42,994 bases of DNA from Allorhizocola rhizosphaerae (GCF_003426775.1 NZ_QJUG01000051.1:1-42994); one strand, 5' to 3'. Counted from the stretch's first letter, positions 6,977 to 15,383 are shown. A program made the numbers and translations. The notes: generated from the sequence alone by a model not told the origin.

Positions 6977-8181
6977 CAGCTATGCCCCCTCGCATCCCGC
7001 GCGGCTGGCAGGCGGGTCACGAGCACGGTGATGCCCAGCAGCGGGACGAGCAAAGCGAGCGTCCACTGTAGACCGATGCCCTGCGCGACCAGGCCGATGG
7101 CAGCCGGTCCGAGCAGGATCCCCGCGTAGGCGAACGTGGTGAACCGCGCCACGAACGCGGCGGCGCCCGGCCCGGAGCCTCCGGCATGGCCGGCCGCGCT
7201 GAACGCGATGGGGATCAGCAGGGCGGTCCCCACGCCGACGACGGCGAAGCCCGCGACCCCGCCCACCGGATGCGGACTGGCCACCACTAGAGCGAATCCG
7301 GCCGCGCCCACCAGACCGCCGAGACGGAAGAGCCGGGCGGGGCCGAACCGTTGCGTCAACCGGTCTCCGACGAGGCGGGCCAGGGTCTGGCAGCCGCTGA
7401 ACGCGACCAGCGCCATCGACGCCAATGTCAGCGATGCGCCGCGCTCCTCGTGCAGCAACACCCCGCTCCACGTCAGGGCCGCGCCCTCACAGACCATGAG
7501 CACCGTGCCCGTGAGTCCCAACATGACCACGGCCCGGCTCCAGCGGGCACGCCACCCCGGGCGATGCGCCGCGGCGGCCGCAGTGGCCGACCTGTCGACC
7601 CGATCGGCTGACGCCGAGAGCAGCCCTGGCCAGAGGGCAAGCCCACCGACGACGACCACGGCGGCCACCGCCGCGAAGTGGCCGGCAACGCCGAGCCCCG
7701 AGCTGATTATGGTGGCCCCGCCGGCCGCGGCGGCCACGGCGCTGATGCTCCAGGCGGCGTGGCAGCGACTCATGACCGCACGACCGAGCTCCCGCTCGAC
7801 TGCCACCGCATGAGCGTTCATCGAAACGTCGAGGCTGCCGTGCACCGCGCCGAAGAAGACCGAGGCCACGGCCAAGCCGGCGAAGCTGTCGGTGAAGCTG
7901 AAACCGGCCAGCACCAACGGCATCGCCAGCAATCCGAACCGGATGAGCCAGGCACTGCCGTAACGAGCCACCAGGCCGCCGACGAATTGCATGGCGACCA
8001 CCGCACACGCGCCGAACAACGTCGACGCGAGGCCGACCTGGAAGCTGGACAGCTGCAGATCGGCCTTTAACGACGGCAGCCGCACGACATAGGAGGCGAT
8101 CATGAGGCCGTTGAGGAAGAACACGGCCGTGACGGCCGCACGGGCACGCCGTGACACACGCGGCGAGTCGAGGATGGTCAT
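6976..8181 (-). CDS. MFS transporter (drug/metabolite efflux type)
   Basis: The product is 401 residues with about 12 hydrophobic segments. It opens VSRRARAAVTAVFFLNGLMI and has the periodicity of major facilitator proteins of the YbjJ/FucP-like 'inner membrane MFS' group (SLDVSMNAHAVAVEREL and MSRCHAAWSI are characteristic of that group). The start ATG 8181 follows AAGG with a 7-base spacing. The gene heads a two-gene operon with the CGNR regulator. A perfect 9-bp inverted repeat lies 21-54 bases upstream of the start and is the likely operator. The substrate cannot be read from the sequence. Confidence 0.88.
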   Translation of the reverse strand: MTILDSPRVSRRARAAVTAVFFLNGLMIASYVVRLPSLKADLQLSSFQVGLASTLFGACAVVAMQFVGGLVARYGSAWLIRFGLLAMPLVLAGFSFTDSFAGLAVASVFFGAVHGSLDVSMNAHAVAVERELGRAVMSRCHAAWSISAVAAAAGGATIISSGLGVAGHFAAVAAVVVVGGLALWPGLLSASADRVDRSATAAAAAHRPGWRARWSRAVVMLGLTGTVLMVCEGAALTWSGVLLHEERGASLTLASMALVAFSGCQTLARLVGDRLTQRFGPARLFRLGGLVGAAGFALVVASPHPVGGVAGFAVVGVGTALLIPIAFSAAGHAGGSGPGAAAFVARFTTFAYAGILLGPAAIGLVAQGIGLQWTLALLVPLLGITVLVTRLPAARDARGHS

Positions 8182-8201
8182 GTCGCTGCCTTATCCGTGG
8201 G

Positions 8202-8235
8202 CTGTTACCACCATACAACATTTTGATGGTAACAG
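8202..8235. promoter_or_regulatory. 9-bp inverted repeat operator in front of the MFS-CGNR operon
   Basis: CTGTTACCA (8202-8210) and TGGTAACAG (8227-8235) are perfect inverted copies separated by 16 bases. They lie 21-54 bases upstream of the MFS start codon in a locally AT-rich stretch. The position overlaps the expected promoter, so a dimeric repressor could bind here. The CGNR protein of the same operon is one candidate binder; an unlinked TetR or GntR protein is another. Confidence 0.6.
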
Positions 8236-9134
8236 ATGAGGGGCGTGCGGTTCAGCGCCGTCAACAATTTGTCGGCATTCCGGCGACACCGGTGGTCGAG
8301 ACTTGGAGCCAAGTGTTCGAAGAAATGGACATCGATCACTACGAAGTTCGTCGGGATACGGCCACCGGACAGCTCCGGGGTGCCGCGAGAACTGGTCGGC
8401 CTGTTTGCGTTCGCCCGCTGCACGCCAGGGGCACACGCCACCGCCCGCCACGTCAGCTCCTCCACCACGGGCACGTGGCCGCGCGCCTGGCGGCAAACGG
8501 GTAGCGACATCTACAGCGAGGGTCGCTTCGGCGAGCACGGCGGCACCCACCTGAGCGTGTTGGGTGGAGCGCTGCGCCTGGGTGAGTTGCGGCCCGGCGG
8601 CGGGCGCATCCGGCACGCACTGAAAATCATTGTGCCGCACCGCATCCAGTGGCACGCGCCGCCGGGCGTGAACAACTGGGTCTGGCCCGCCTTCAACGGG
8701 GACAACAACGGCAACCGCGGATCAGACCCGCACGTGGTCCAGGGTGCGCTGTATGCACTGCCGCCCTGGATCGGCCTGAACGCGCTCGGCCTGGAGACCG
8801 AGCCCGCCCGGCAGATCGCCTGGACCCTGCAGAACTACGGCGCGTACAACGTCGACAGCACACCCGCGCAAACCTGCGCCATCGGTGTCGAGATCGGACC
8901 GGCCGGCGACTTCCGCAACCAGTTCCGTGCCGACTGGGGCTTTCCCATGGTGCGCGAGTCATATACAAACCCGAACATCGCCCGGCTGCGGCAGGACTAC
9001 ACCGGCTGGAGCGACGGCGCCAACACCGGACCGTGGATCCGGGACCTGGACCGCATCTTCGGCAACCTGCACGTGATCACCAACAACGGACCGGACTCCA
9101 TCGGGGCGGTGGCACACCACGGCAGCCGCTCTAG
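8236..9134 (+). pseudogene. frameshifted secreted-protein gene, unknown function
   Basis: From about 8500 to 9107 one frame encodes a well-formed protein: EGRFGEHGGTHLSVLGGALR, then LGELRPGG, IRHALKIIVP, NNWVWPAFNGDNNGNRGSDP, QGALYALPPW, ending LHVITNNGPDSIG. The pattern (H)GG(S/T)xLSxxGGxxRxGEL...IRHALK recalls a family of large secreted bacterial proteins of unknown function. At about 9107 the frame should continue as GGGTPRQPL and stop at TAG 9132-9134, but one base is missing from a G-run, so the reading shifts. Upstream of 8500 the sequence in this frame looks non-coding and no signal peptide is visible. The gene therefore seems to have lost its 5' part as well. Confidence 0.6.
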
Positions 9135-10237
9135 CGCCAGACGATCGCGCTGTGGGCGATCGAGGTGGAGGTCGGTCTGACCGCGTGGCCAAGGACCCAT
9201 CCCTGTGGTCCCACGGCGGCAGCCCCTGCGCTGTCGTGGCCGGCCGGGAGCGCCAACGTCTGCGGCTGCGCACCGGGACCGCTCCACAACAGTGCTCGGG
9301 TGGTGAGGGTGTCGACCGAGGCCGTGCCGACTATGGTTCCGGCATCGTTGATCGAAACCGCAACGTAGGACCGGACATTGGGTTGGTCGATGGGCAGTTG
9401 CCGTATCGTGCCGGCTTGCCAGACCCACCCGGCGTTGCGCCCGTCGGCGGTGCCCGCCTCGCCGACCACCTGCCCTAGGTTGTTGATGGCGTAGGGGAAG
9501 GTGTTCGGTCCGCCAAGGGTTCCCAGATCGCGAGCGGTGCCGTTGTGCCAGAGGAAGGGCCGGCTGGTGATGTCGTATGTCGGCGTGATGGTGTACCGGT
9601 AGACGCCCACAATCTGTTCGGCGTCGTTGATGGCGAACGGGATGACACCGGGTTCCAGGTTGATGGTGGAGATCGTGCTGCCCCGCCGGATGAAGCCGCG
9701 GCTGCCCTGGAACTGGGCCGGGAAGCCCTGACCGACCGTGTAGCGACCCACGATCGTGCCGGTGTTGTTGATGTCGCGGGCCTCCGCCCACGGCCCGTCA
9801 CCGAGCGCCCCGAGGTCGGTAATCTTCCACGAGCTGGTCGGCGGCTTGCGGCCCTGCGGGTCGCGGGTAATCACCTCCTGCCACATGACGGCGTGGTAGC
9901 GATTGTCGGGGGCCAGGCTCTGCCCGACGATGCGGCCCTGGTCGTCGATGTCGTATGCCTCGCTTGACCCGCTGCCGAGCGTGCCCAGGTCTTCGGCCCG
10001 CCCATTACGCCAGACCACGGCATGAAACGCGCCGTCAGCGGTGGTGCTGGTTCCGACGATCACGCCGGCACTGTTGATCCCGTCGGCGAAGGCCGTGTCG
10101 CCGCCGAGCGTTGGCAACACGTACGGCCGCAAGGCGGCGACCGTGGCCGGGTTGGCCGTGGCCGGAGAGGCAGTTGTCCCTAGCACCGCCACCACAATCA
10201 GCGCCGCCAGCAGGCGCGGCGTGGACTTGCGTTCCAT
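9131..10237 (-). CDS. secreted HAF-repeat protein
   Basis: The product is 368 residues from ATG 10237 (MERKSTPRLLAALIVVAVLG). It has a Sec signal peptide of about 28 residues cut near SPATANP. The rest is about six copies of the extracellular HAF repeat: (D)LGTLGG...AYDINxxGxIVGxS...HAxxW. Clear copies include YVLPTLGGDTAFADGINSAG, EDLGTLGSGSSEAYDIDDQG and ARDLGTLGGPNTFPYAINNLG. HAF repeats form a beta-propeller-like secreted protein of unknown function. An upstream in-frame ATG at 10258 is possible. Its stop overlaps that of the convergent pseudogene within a shared CTAG. Confidence 0.85.
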   Translation of the reverse strand: MERKSTPRLLAALIVVAVLGTTASPATANPATVAALRPYVLPTLGGDTAFADGINSAGVIVGTSTTADGAFHAVVWRNGRAEDLGTLGSGSSEAYDIDDQGRIVGQSLAPDNRYHAVMWQEVITRDPQGRKPPTSSWKITDLGALGDGPWAEARDINNTGTIVGRYTVGQGFPAQFQGSRGFIRRGSTISTINLEPGVIPFAINDAEQIVGVYRYTITPTYDITSRPFLWHNGTARDLGTLGGPNTFPYAINNLGQVVGEAGTADGRNAGWVWQAGTIRQLPIDQPNVRSYVAVSINDAGTIVGTASVDTLTTRALLWSGPGAQPQTLALPAGHDSAGAAAVGPQGWVLGHAVRPTSTSIAHSAIVWR

Positions 10238-10261
10238 GACTGCACCCCTTTCTGTCATTCA

Positions 10262-10665
10262 CCCCCGACGATATGAGAACCGCGACCCCATAATCCTTAT
10301 CACTTCATTACGTTGACCTGGCATACGCCGTTGACCTTGCGTATTCAGAACCGCAGGGCGGAAACTCCAATGTGGACAAGCGATCGACTCAACGCGGGTG
10401 CAGGCGCACCTTTCCCGTGATTGTGCTCCGGCTGGCCCCGGACGCGGCGTCGCCATCCATGTCGGCCGACACCACCAGTGCCGCTCGCGGCTGCTGCGCT
10501 GATTTCTCGTCGCGCCGTGGTGTCGTGACGGGTATCGTGTCCGAGCCGGCCGCGGGACTTCGGTGCGACTTCCGAAAACCCGCCTCTGAAGCGATGCTTC
10601 GCAGTTCGTGCCCCTATTCCCCGGCCGGCGCCCAAGTCGTTCGATGGAGAGGTCGGGCCCTGGTC
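10262..10665. promoter_or_regulatory. divergent intergenic region before the TROVE-like operon
   Basis: About 400 bases without a convincing gene. It must hold the promoter of the HAF gene (minus) and that of the TROVE-like operon (plus). TTGACCT occurs twice in direct orientation (10314 and 10331), 17 bases apart. A 6-bp inverted repeat ATACGC / GCGTAT lies at 10323-10328 and 10339-10344. Ro60-type proteins are often encoded next to small Y-like RNAs, but no tRNA-like YrlA T-loop was recognised here. An open plus frame through the region extends the next ORF upstream to 10372, but its composition looks non-coding before about 10594. Confidence 0.4.
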
Positions 10666-12093
10666 ATGTCGCGTGCGGAGCGGGTCGCGTGCGAAGACGT
10701 GGTCATGTTCGTCAACGCCGCGATCGCGTCGACGGCTCAGCGGGAGTTCCATTCCGGAGCCGCCGCGCAGCGCATGTCGTTGGGGTTCCTGCATGAGTAT
10801 GTTTTGGGCAATTATCGCGAGCTGTATGCGGCGACCCTGGCCCTGGACGTCAACCAGCTCAACGCCGCCATGGTCGTGACCAACCTGCTGCGCACCGCGC
10901 GGGAGGCAAGTCCCGAGCAGCGCGCGCTGGAAGGGCGGCTGATCGCGGTGCGGCTGCGATCGCTGCCGCCACAACGGGTCTACGGCGTGCTCCGCGAGCT
11001 GCGCCGGTTGGGGGTCAACAACAGGCGCACCCGAGCCATTGTGCGCGACTGGGTGGCGGCCCGGCCCGACGCGGCGTTCGACGCGGTCAAGTATCGCCGG
11101 TCGTTGGCGGTTGCCGCCCGCCACGCCCACCTGCCGCTGCCCGGCGAGGTGGGCATGGCGCTGTTCAATTGGCGCCGCCCCAAGCGATATCAGACGCCCA
11201 TCCTGGAGGCGTGGCGGCGCGCCCACTACGAGCAGCAGGCCCTGTACGAGTTGCCGTACACGGTCGCCGAGGGACTGGCCGCCAAGCACGGCATCGACCG
11301 GTCTCGCTTCCTGTCTGGGATAGCGCCCAAGCTCACCGCCGGCGAACGGCTGCGCCTGCAGGCCACCGCCGCGCGGCACAATGTGGACGGTCTCACCCTT
11401 GACCTCGCCACCGCTCCCCTGACCCGCCTCGCGATCTATGCGCTGTCGCTGCCCCGCCCCGAGCGCGCCCAGCGCCGCGACGAGCTGACCACAGCGCTGC
11501 GCGCTGCCGCCGCCCGGGCCGCGGGGCGGCAGGCGGGCACCTGGGGCCAGGTGGTGGCCGTGCTCGACGACAGCTATTCCGCCGCCGGGTCCGGCGTGAA
11601 GCGTCACCGGCCGCTTGCCGTCGCCCTGGCCACGCACTACCTGCTGGAGACCCTCGCAGCCGACTACACCGGGCTGTGGCTGCACCACCGCGGCGACCCG
11701 TTGCTCGTGCATCCCATCGGCGCCACCGGGCTGGGCGAGCGCATCCTCGACGGTCTCGAACAGCGCCCCGACCGGCTGGTCATCGTCTCCGACGGCTGGG
11801 ACAACGCCCCACCCGGGCAGGCCGGTGAGGTGTTGCGCATCTGGCGCACCCGGCTCGACCCCCGCCAGGCCACAACTGTCGTGCACCTCAATCCCGTTTA
11901 CGACGCCGACACCTTTGACGTGCGGCGCCTCGCGCCGGGCGTGGCCACCGTCGGCATTCGCGATGCCGAGGATGCCGTCGCCCTCGTCGAGCTGGCCCGC
12001 TTCGCCACCGGCGGCGCCGACTTCGCCGAGCTGCGCCGCCACCTCGCCAACCAGGTCGAGCGATATCTCAACGCCCAGGAGACAGCGTCGTGA
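10666..12093 (+). CDS. TROVE-like (Ro60-like) protein with C-terminal von Willebrand A domain
   Basis: The product is 475 residues from ATG 10666; GGAGAGG lies 13 bases upstream, and ATG 10594 is a possible longer start. Residues 1-290 are a helical repeat region (FLHEYVLGNYRELYAATLAL, LPPQRVYGVLRELRRLGVNN, DAAFDAVKYRRSLAVAARHA), in the style of TROVE/HEAT-like RNA-binding modules. Residues ~295-455 are a vWA domain with an intact MIDAS: DDSYS at 301-305 (D301, S303, S305), a following threonine (GATGLG) and IVSDGWDN. Ro60 proteins bind misfolded and Y-type RNAs and serve RNA quality control. The gene overlaps the next by GTGA, so the products are probably made together. That it is TROVE-related is an inference from layout and motifs. 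Confidence 0.7.
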   Translation: MSRAERVACEDVVMFVNAAIASTAQREFHSGAAAQRMSLGFLHEYVLGNYRELYAATLALDVNQLNAAMVVTNLLRTAREASPEQRALEGRLIAVRLRSLPPQRVYGVLRELRRLGVNNRRTRAIVRDWVAARPDAAFDAVKYRRSLAVAARHAHLPLPGEVGMALFNWRRPKRYQTPILEAWRRAHYEQQALYELPYTVAEGLAAKHGIDRSRFLSGIAPKLTAGERLRLQATAARHNVDGLTLDLATAPLTRLAIYALSLPRPERAQRRDELTTALRAAAARAAGRQAGTWGQVVAVLDDSYSAAGSGVKRHRPLAVALATHYLLETLAADYTGLWLHHRGDPLLVHPIGATGLGERILDGLEQRPDRLVIVSDGWDNAPPGQAGEVLRIWRTRLDPRQATTVVHLNPVYDADTFDVRRLAPGVATVGIRDAEDAVALVELARFATGGADFAELRRHLANQVERYLNAQETAS

Positions 12094-12623
12094 CGACCAC
12101 CGTTGACGGGATCGACCTGACCGGCCTTACCGTCGGCCCCGCACAGACGTGGGGCGCGATCCGGCTCGTCCCGCTGCTGCGGCCGACTCCCATTATCGGT
12201 CTGCGCCTGCACGACCGCCTCCACACCCCCGCCCACCTGTCGATCGTCCACACTGGAGGGCGCAGGTCGTACGTGTCCTATATCCCGCACGCGTTCGTCG
12301 CCACCTGGACCACCGACGCCACCCCTGCCGCCGCCTACGGAACACAGCTGTCCGATCCCACCGACATCGTCGACCTTGACTGCGTCCGGCTGGCGTTCCA
12401 CCGCCGGATGGCCCGCCGCGAAGACAAACAGCGGCTGCGGTTCCTGCCGCTGCACCTGGCCATGGAGGGATACCTCGCGCTGCAGTTCGGCGGCCCCACC
12501 ATCGCCTGGCAGGAATGGACCCGCCACGCCGTCAATCGCGGCCTGTCCCCCCGCGCCGAGGACAGTTACACCGGCGCCGCCATCGCCGGCCTCGACGACG
12601 CACTGCGCATCTTCGAAATTTAA
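12090..12623 (+). CDS. ARPP-1-like protein associated with TROVE/vWA gene
   Basis: The product is 177 residues starting at GTG 12090, inside the stop of the TROVE-like gene. It opens TTTVDGIDLTGLTVGPAQTWGAIRLVPLLRPTPIIGLRL, a beta-rich stretch. A helical middle follows (DLDCVRLAFHRRMARREDKQRLRFLPLHLAMEGYLALQFGGP). The end is WTRHAVNRGLSPRAE then ALRIFEI. The opening 'LxVGxPQxxGxxxxxPL' recalls ARPP-1 domains, described from comparative genomics of RNA-repair and conflict systems; this name is from memory and unverified. No catalytic motif is obvious. It is cytoplasmic, with no signal or membrane segment. The coupling to the vWA protein suggests a stoichiometric partner. Confidence 0.55.
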   Translation: MTTTVDGIDLTGLTVGPAQTWGAIRLVPLLRPTPIIGLRLHDRLHTPAHLSIVHTGGRRSYVSYIPHAFVATWTTDATPAAAYGTQLSDPTDIVDLDCVRLAFHRRMARREDKQRLRFLPLHLAMEGYLALQFGGPTIAWQEWTRHAVNRGLSPRAEDSYTGAAIAGLDDALRIFEI

Positions 12624-12638
12624 CCCGACCAATGCGGC

Positions 12639-13271
12639 ATGATGCTGTACGTCGCCGACGCCCTCGCCGCCGCGTTCGTCGTCCCGCACCCCGACGACTA
12701 CCGGGCCCTGCACCCCACCCTCCTGCTGGACCTCTATGGCGAGGTGCTCTACCACTACGCGTACCTCTACCCGGCCGTGCCCGACTTCACCGCCCGCCTC
12801 GACGACACCCGCATCGCCGGCGTCGCCGACCTGCGCGCCCAACTCGCTCAGGTCCGCACCGACTGGACGGCCTTCCACACCCTCATGGCCGGCGGACTGC
12901 TCACCGCCGGGCCCTTCACCGTCACGCCCGTGCAGCGCATGGGCCGCTTCACCCTGTCCCGTTTCCTGCCCGCGTTCCATCCCGACACCGAAAACCACAT
13001 CGGTGAAACCATCACCGACCGGGATGGCCAGCTGGCCTACCTCAAGACGTTCCGGCTGTCGGCCGCCCAAACCCGCCGCGGACACCTGCTATCCCAACTC
13101 GCCGCGCACGACTGGAACCTCGACACCACCGCCACCGCCCTCCATACCGACCGGCAAGGACTCGTGCTGCGCCTCGACCGCGCCGGCTTCGGCCACCTGC
13201 TCCGTCCCGAAATCATCGACGCCTGCCGCAATCGCGCCAGACAGATGAGCAACCAATCGACGAAAGCCTGA
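12639..13271 (+). CDS. ARPP-2-like protein with C-terminal FIS-type helix-turn-helix
   Basis: The product is 210 residues from ATG 12639, 15 bases after the preceding gene. The first ~145 residues are mixed helix/strand (HPDDYRALHPTLLLDLYGEV, VRTDWTAFHTLMAGGLLTAGPF, RFTLSRFLPAFHPDTENHIGE). The C-terminus, about residues 155-190, reads LAAHDWNLDTTATALHTDRQGLVLRLDRAGFGHLL, which is a FIS/HTH_8-type helix-turn-helix (the 'hxWNxxxxAxxLxxxRxxLxxRLxxxGF' pattern). It may therefore bind DNA or structured RNA and autoregulate the operon. I link it only tentatively to the ARPP-2 family name. It completes the three-gene TROVE/vWA operon; the next gene begins 78 bases further on. Confidence 0.55.
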   Translation: MMLYVADALAAAFVVPHPDDYRALHPTLLLDLYGEVLYHYAYLYPAVPDFTARLDDTRIAGVADLRAQLAQVRTDWTAFHTLMAGGLLTAGPFTVTPVQRMGRFTLSRFLPAFHPDTENHIGETITDRDGQLAYLKTFRLSAAQTRRGHLLSQLAAHDWNLDTTATALHTDRQGLVLRLDRAGFGHLLRPEIIDACRNRARQMSNQSTKA

Positions 13272-13349
13272 GGCGAGAGCAGCGACAAGCCTGCCCTACT
13301 ACGTCAACTGCGCACCCACCAATTCGAATATGTAGTTACGATCTGCGAC

Positions 13350-15137
13350 GTGCCCGCCACCGAAGTCGCGCCAAAGGCCCTTTCCATCCGAGTGTTAGGC
13401 CCGGTCGAGCTGCTCACGGATGGCCGGCTGATCCAGTTGAACTCGCAGGAGCGCGGGGTGCTGGCCACACTGGCAGCGCAGTCGGGCCGGCTCATCGCGG
13501 CCGACGGGCTCATCGACGCGCTGTGGACGCAATCGCCACCGAAGTCCGTGCGCAACCGCATCCACGCTCTCATCTCGACCCTGCGGCGCCACATGGGCGC
13601 CTATGCCATCGCCAGCCGATCGGGCGGATATCTGTTGCGCCTCAATGAGGGCGACCACCTTGACGCGATCGCGTTCGAGCGGCTCGTCGCCGACGCCCGT
13701 AACCACCTTGCCGCCGCGGACAACACCGCTGCGGTCGGCCTCTACCGCCATGCGTTGGATCTGTGGCGGGGCAAGGCTTATGGCGATGTCGCCCTTTCTC
13801 ATCTGGTACCGGAGGCGACGCGCCTGGACGAGCTGCACCGCAATGCGCGGGCCGAATACTTCGACGCACGCCTGCGCCTGGGCGCACACGCCGAGGTCAT
13901 CGGCGAGCTGACGGCATTGGTGGCGCAGGAGCCGCTGGAGGAGCAACTGCGCGGTCAGCTGATGTTGGCGCTGTACCGCTGCGGGCGGCAGGTGGAGGCG
14001 CTGCAGATCTTCGAGAGCGGTGCCCGTGTCCTTGCCGAGGAGCTCGGCCTGGATCCGTGTCAGCGGCTGCGGACTCTACGCCACGCCATCCTGTGCGAGG
14101 ATCCGTCGCTGGCGGCGCCGCGCCAGCGTGCCGTCACCGGTCGCGTGCCCAAGCAACTGCCGGCCGGCATCGCGGACTTCGTCGGGCGGGCACAGGAACT
14201 GACGGCGATCCGCACCCGGTTGGGCCAGGCCGACTCCGCGCACGCCGCTTCGATCGTGTCCATCGTCGGCATGCCCGGTGTGGGCAAGACGGCCATCGCG
14301 ATCCGGGCGGCGCATGAGGCGCAGGCGTCCTATCCGGATGGGAGCCTGTTCGTGCGGCTGCGGGACAGGGGGCCGCTCGACGCGCTCGGGCAGTTCCTGC
14401 GGGCGCTGGGGCAGGACCCGGCACGGCTGCCCATCGACCTGGACGAGCGCGCGGCCATGTTCCGGTCCATGCTGTGCCATCGGCGGGTCCTGATCGTGCT
14501 CGACGATGTGCTCTCTGAGCACCAGGTCCGCCCGCTGCTGCCCAGTGCCGGCAGCGCGGTGATCATCACCAGCCGCAACGAGCTGGCCGGGCTGGAATCG
14601 GCGCGGCCGGTCAGGGTACCGCCAATGTCTTTATTGGACAGTATGACGATGCTGTCGCAGCTCACCGGCGGGGAACGCGTCGCCGCCTGTCCCGACGCGG
14701 CGGCCCGGGTGGCGGAACTGTGCGGGCGGCTGCCGCTGGCGCTGCGTGCCGTCGGTGCCCGCCTGGCCCGGCGACCGGAGCTGGCGATGAGCACCGTCGC
14801 CGGGCAGCTCGCGCCCGAGCACGACCGCCTCGACCTGTTGACGGCGGGCGATCTGGACGTGCGGAGCACGATGTGGTCCTGCCTCGACGGGCTGGACCCG
14901 GATCTGGCGCACCTCCTGCGGGAGCTGGCCGATCACCACACGATCGTGGCCTCGTCCTGCCGCCGGGCACAGCTGGAGCGGCTGGCGGCGGCGGGCCTGG
15001 TGGACACGGCCGACGGCAAGGTCTACCGGGCTCACGTGCTGATCCGGCTCGCCGCGCGGGAACGGCTGCCCACCGAGGAACAGAGGTTTCGAAGAATATT
15101 CAAAGATGTCGGCGGCACGCTCTGGCAACGGGCCTGA
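13350..15137 (+). CDS. SARP-family transcriptional activator with NB-ARC ATPase domain
   Basis: The product is 595 residues from GTG 13350. Residues ~10-100 form the SARP winged-helix DNA-binding domain (LSIRVLGPVELLTDGRLI, ALWTQSPPKSVRNRIHALIS). Residues ~105-250 are the bacterial transcriptional activation domain (LRGQLMLALYRCGRQVEALQIFE, EELGLDPCQRLRTL). From residue ~270 an NB-ARC/STAND ATPase follows, with Walker A GMPGVGKT at 307-314, Walker B VLIVLDDVL, SAVIITSRN and GRLPLALRAVGARL. The protein ends without the long TPR tail of AfsR-type regulators, so it is a medium-length SARP. SARPs are pathway-specific activators of secondary metabolism. It precedes the Cys-rich peptide gene by 36 bases on the same strand and most likely activates that cassette, perhaps also the NRPS genes. 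Confidence 0.9.
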   Translation: MPATEVAPKALSIRVLGPVELLTDGRLIQLNSQERGVLATLAAQSGRLIAADGLIDALWTQSPPKSVRNRIHALISTLRRHMGAYAIASRSGGYLLRLNEGDHLDAIAFERLVADARNHLAAADNTAAVGLYRHALDLWRGKAYGDVALSHLVPEATRLDELHRNARAEYFDARLRLGAHAEVIGELTALVAQEPLEEQLRGQLMLALYRCGRQVEALQIFESGARVLAEELGLDPCQRLRTLRHAILCEDPSLAAPRQRAVTGRVPKQLPAGIADFVGRAQELTAIRTRLGQADSAHAASIVSIVGMPGVGKTAIAIRAAHEAQASYPDGSLFVRLRDRGPLDALGQFLRALGQDPARLPIDLDERAAMFRSMLCHRRVLIVLDDVLSEHQVRPLLPSAGSAVIITSRNELAGLESARPVRVPPMSLLDSMTMLSQLTGGERVAACPDAAARVAELCGRLPLALRAVGARLARRPELAMSTVAGQLAPEHDRLDLLTAGDLDVRSTMWSCLDGLDPDLAHLLRELADHHTIVASSCRRAQLERLAAAGLVDTADGKVYRAHVLIRLAARERLPTEEQRFRRIFKDVGGTLWQRA

Positions 15138-15173
15138 ACCCAGGTCTGACCAGTCCGGAAAGGAGAGTGCGCG

Positions 15174-15374
15174 ATGACCAAGATCATGCGCGGCGCAGGC
15201 GATCGCCTGCTCGGCATGTTCCTGCCGTCGGCGACCGCCGGTGCCTGCATCCCCGAGCACGGGCAACCGTGCTCGAGCTGCACCTGCATCAACGACGGCG
15301 GGATCATCCGCTGTTACCGCAACAAGTTCAACTGCTACGGCCGGTGCGTCCGGTCCACCAGCTGCTGCTGCTAA
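15174..15374 (+). CDS. cysteine-rich precursor peptide (candidate disulfide-rich bacteriocin/RiPP)
   Basis: The product is 66 residues from ATG 15174 with a near-ideal RBS (AAGGAG, 8 bases upstream). The N-terminal 24 residues (MTKIMRGAGDRLLGMF, then LPSATAGA) form a short amphipathic leader ending in A-G-A, which fits an AXA-like peptidase site. The 42-residue remainder starts with C25 and holds ten cysteines: C25, C33, C36, C38, C47, C54, C58 and the terminal triple C64-C66. It is basic towards the C-terminus. There is no lanthipeptide dehydratase or other classical RiPP enzyme nearby. Instead a thioredoxin-like protein, an ABC exporter and an S26 peptidase follow, so up to five disulfides and export are the likely maturation route. 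I do not recognise a named family. It could be an antibacterial peptide, a signalling peptide or a metal-binding peptide. Confidence 0.8.
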   Translation: MTKIMRGAGDRLLGMFLPSATAGACIPEHGQPCSSCTCINDGGIIRCYRNKFNCYGRCVRSTSCCC

Positions 15375-15383
15375 GCGACCCAA

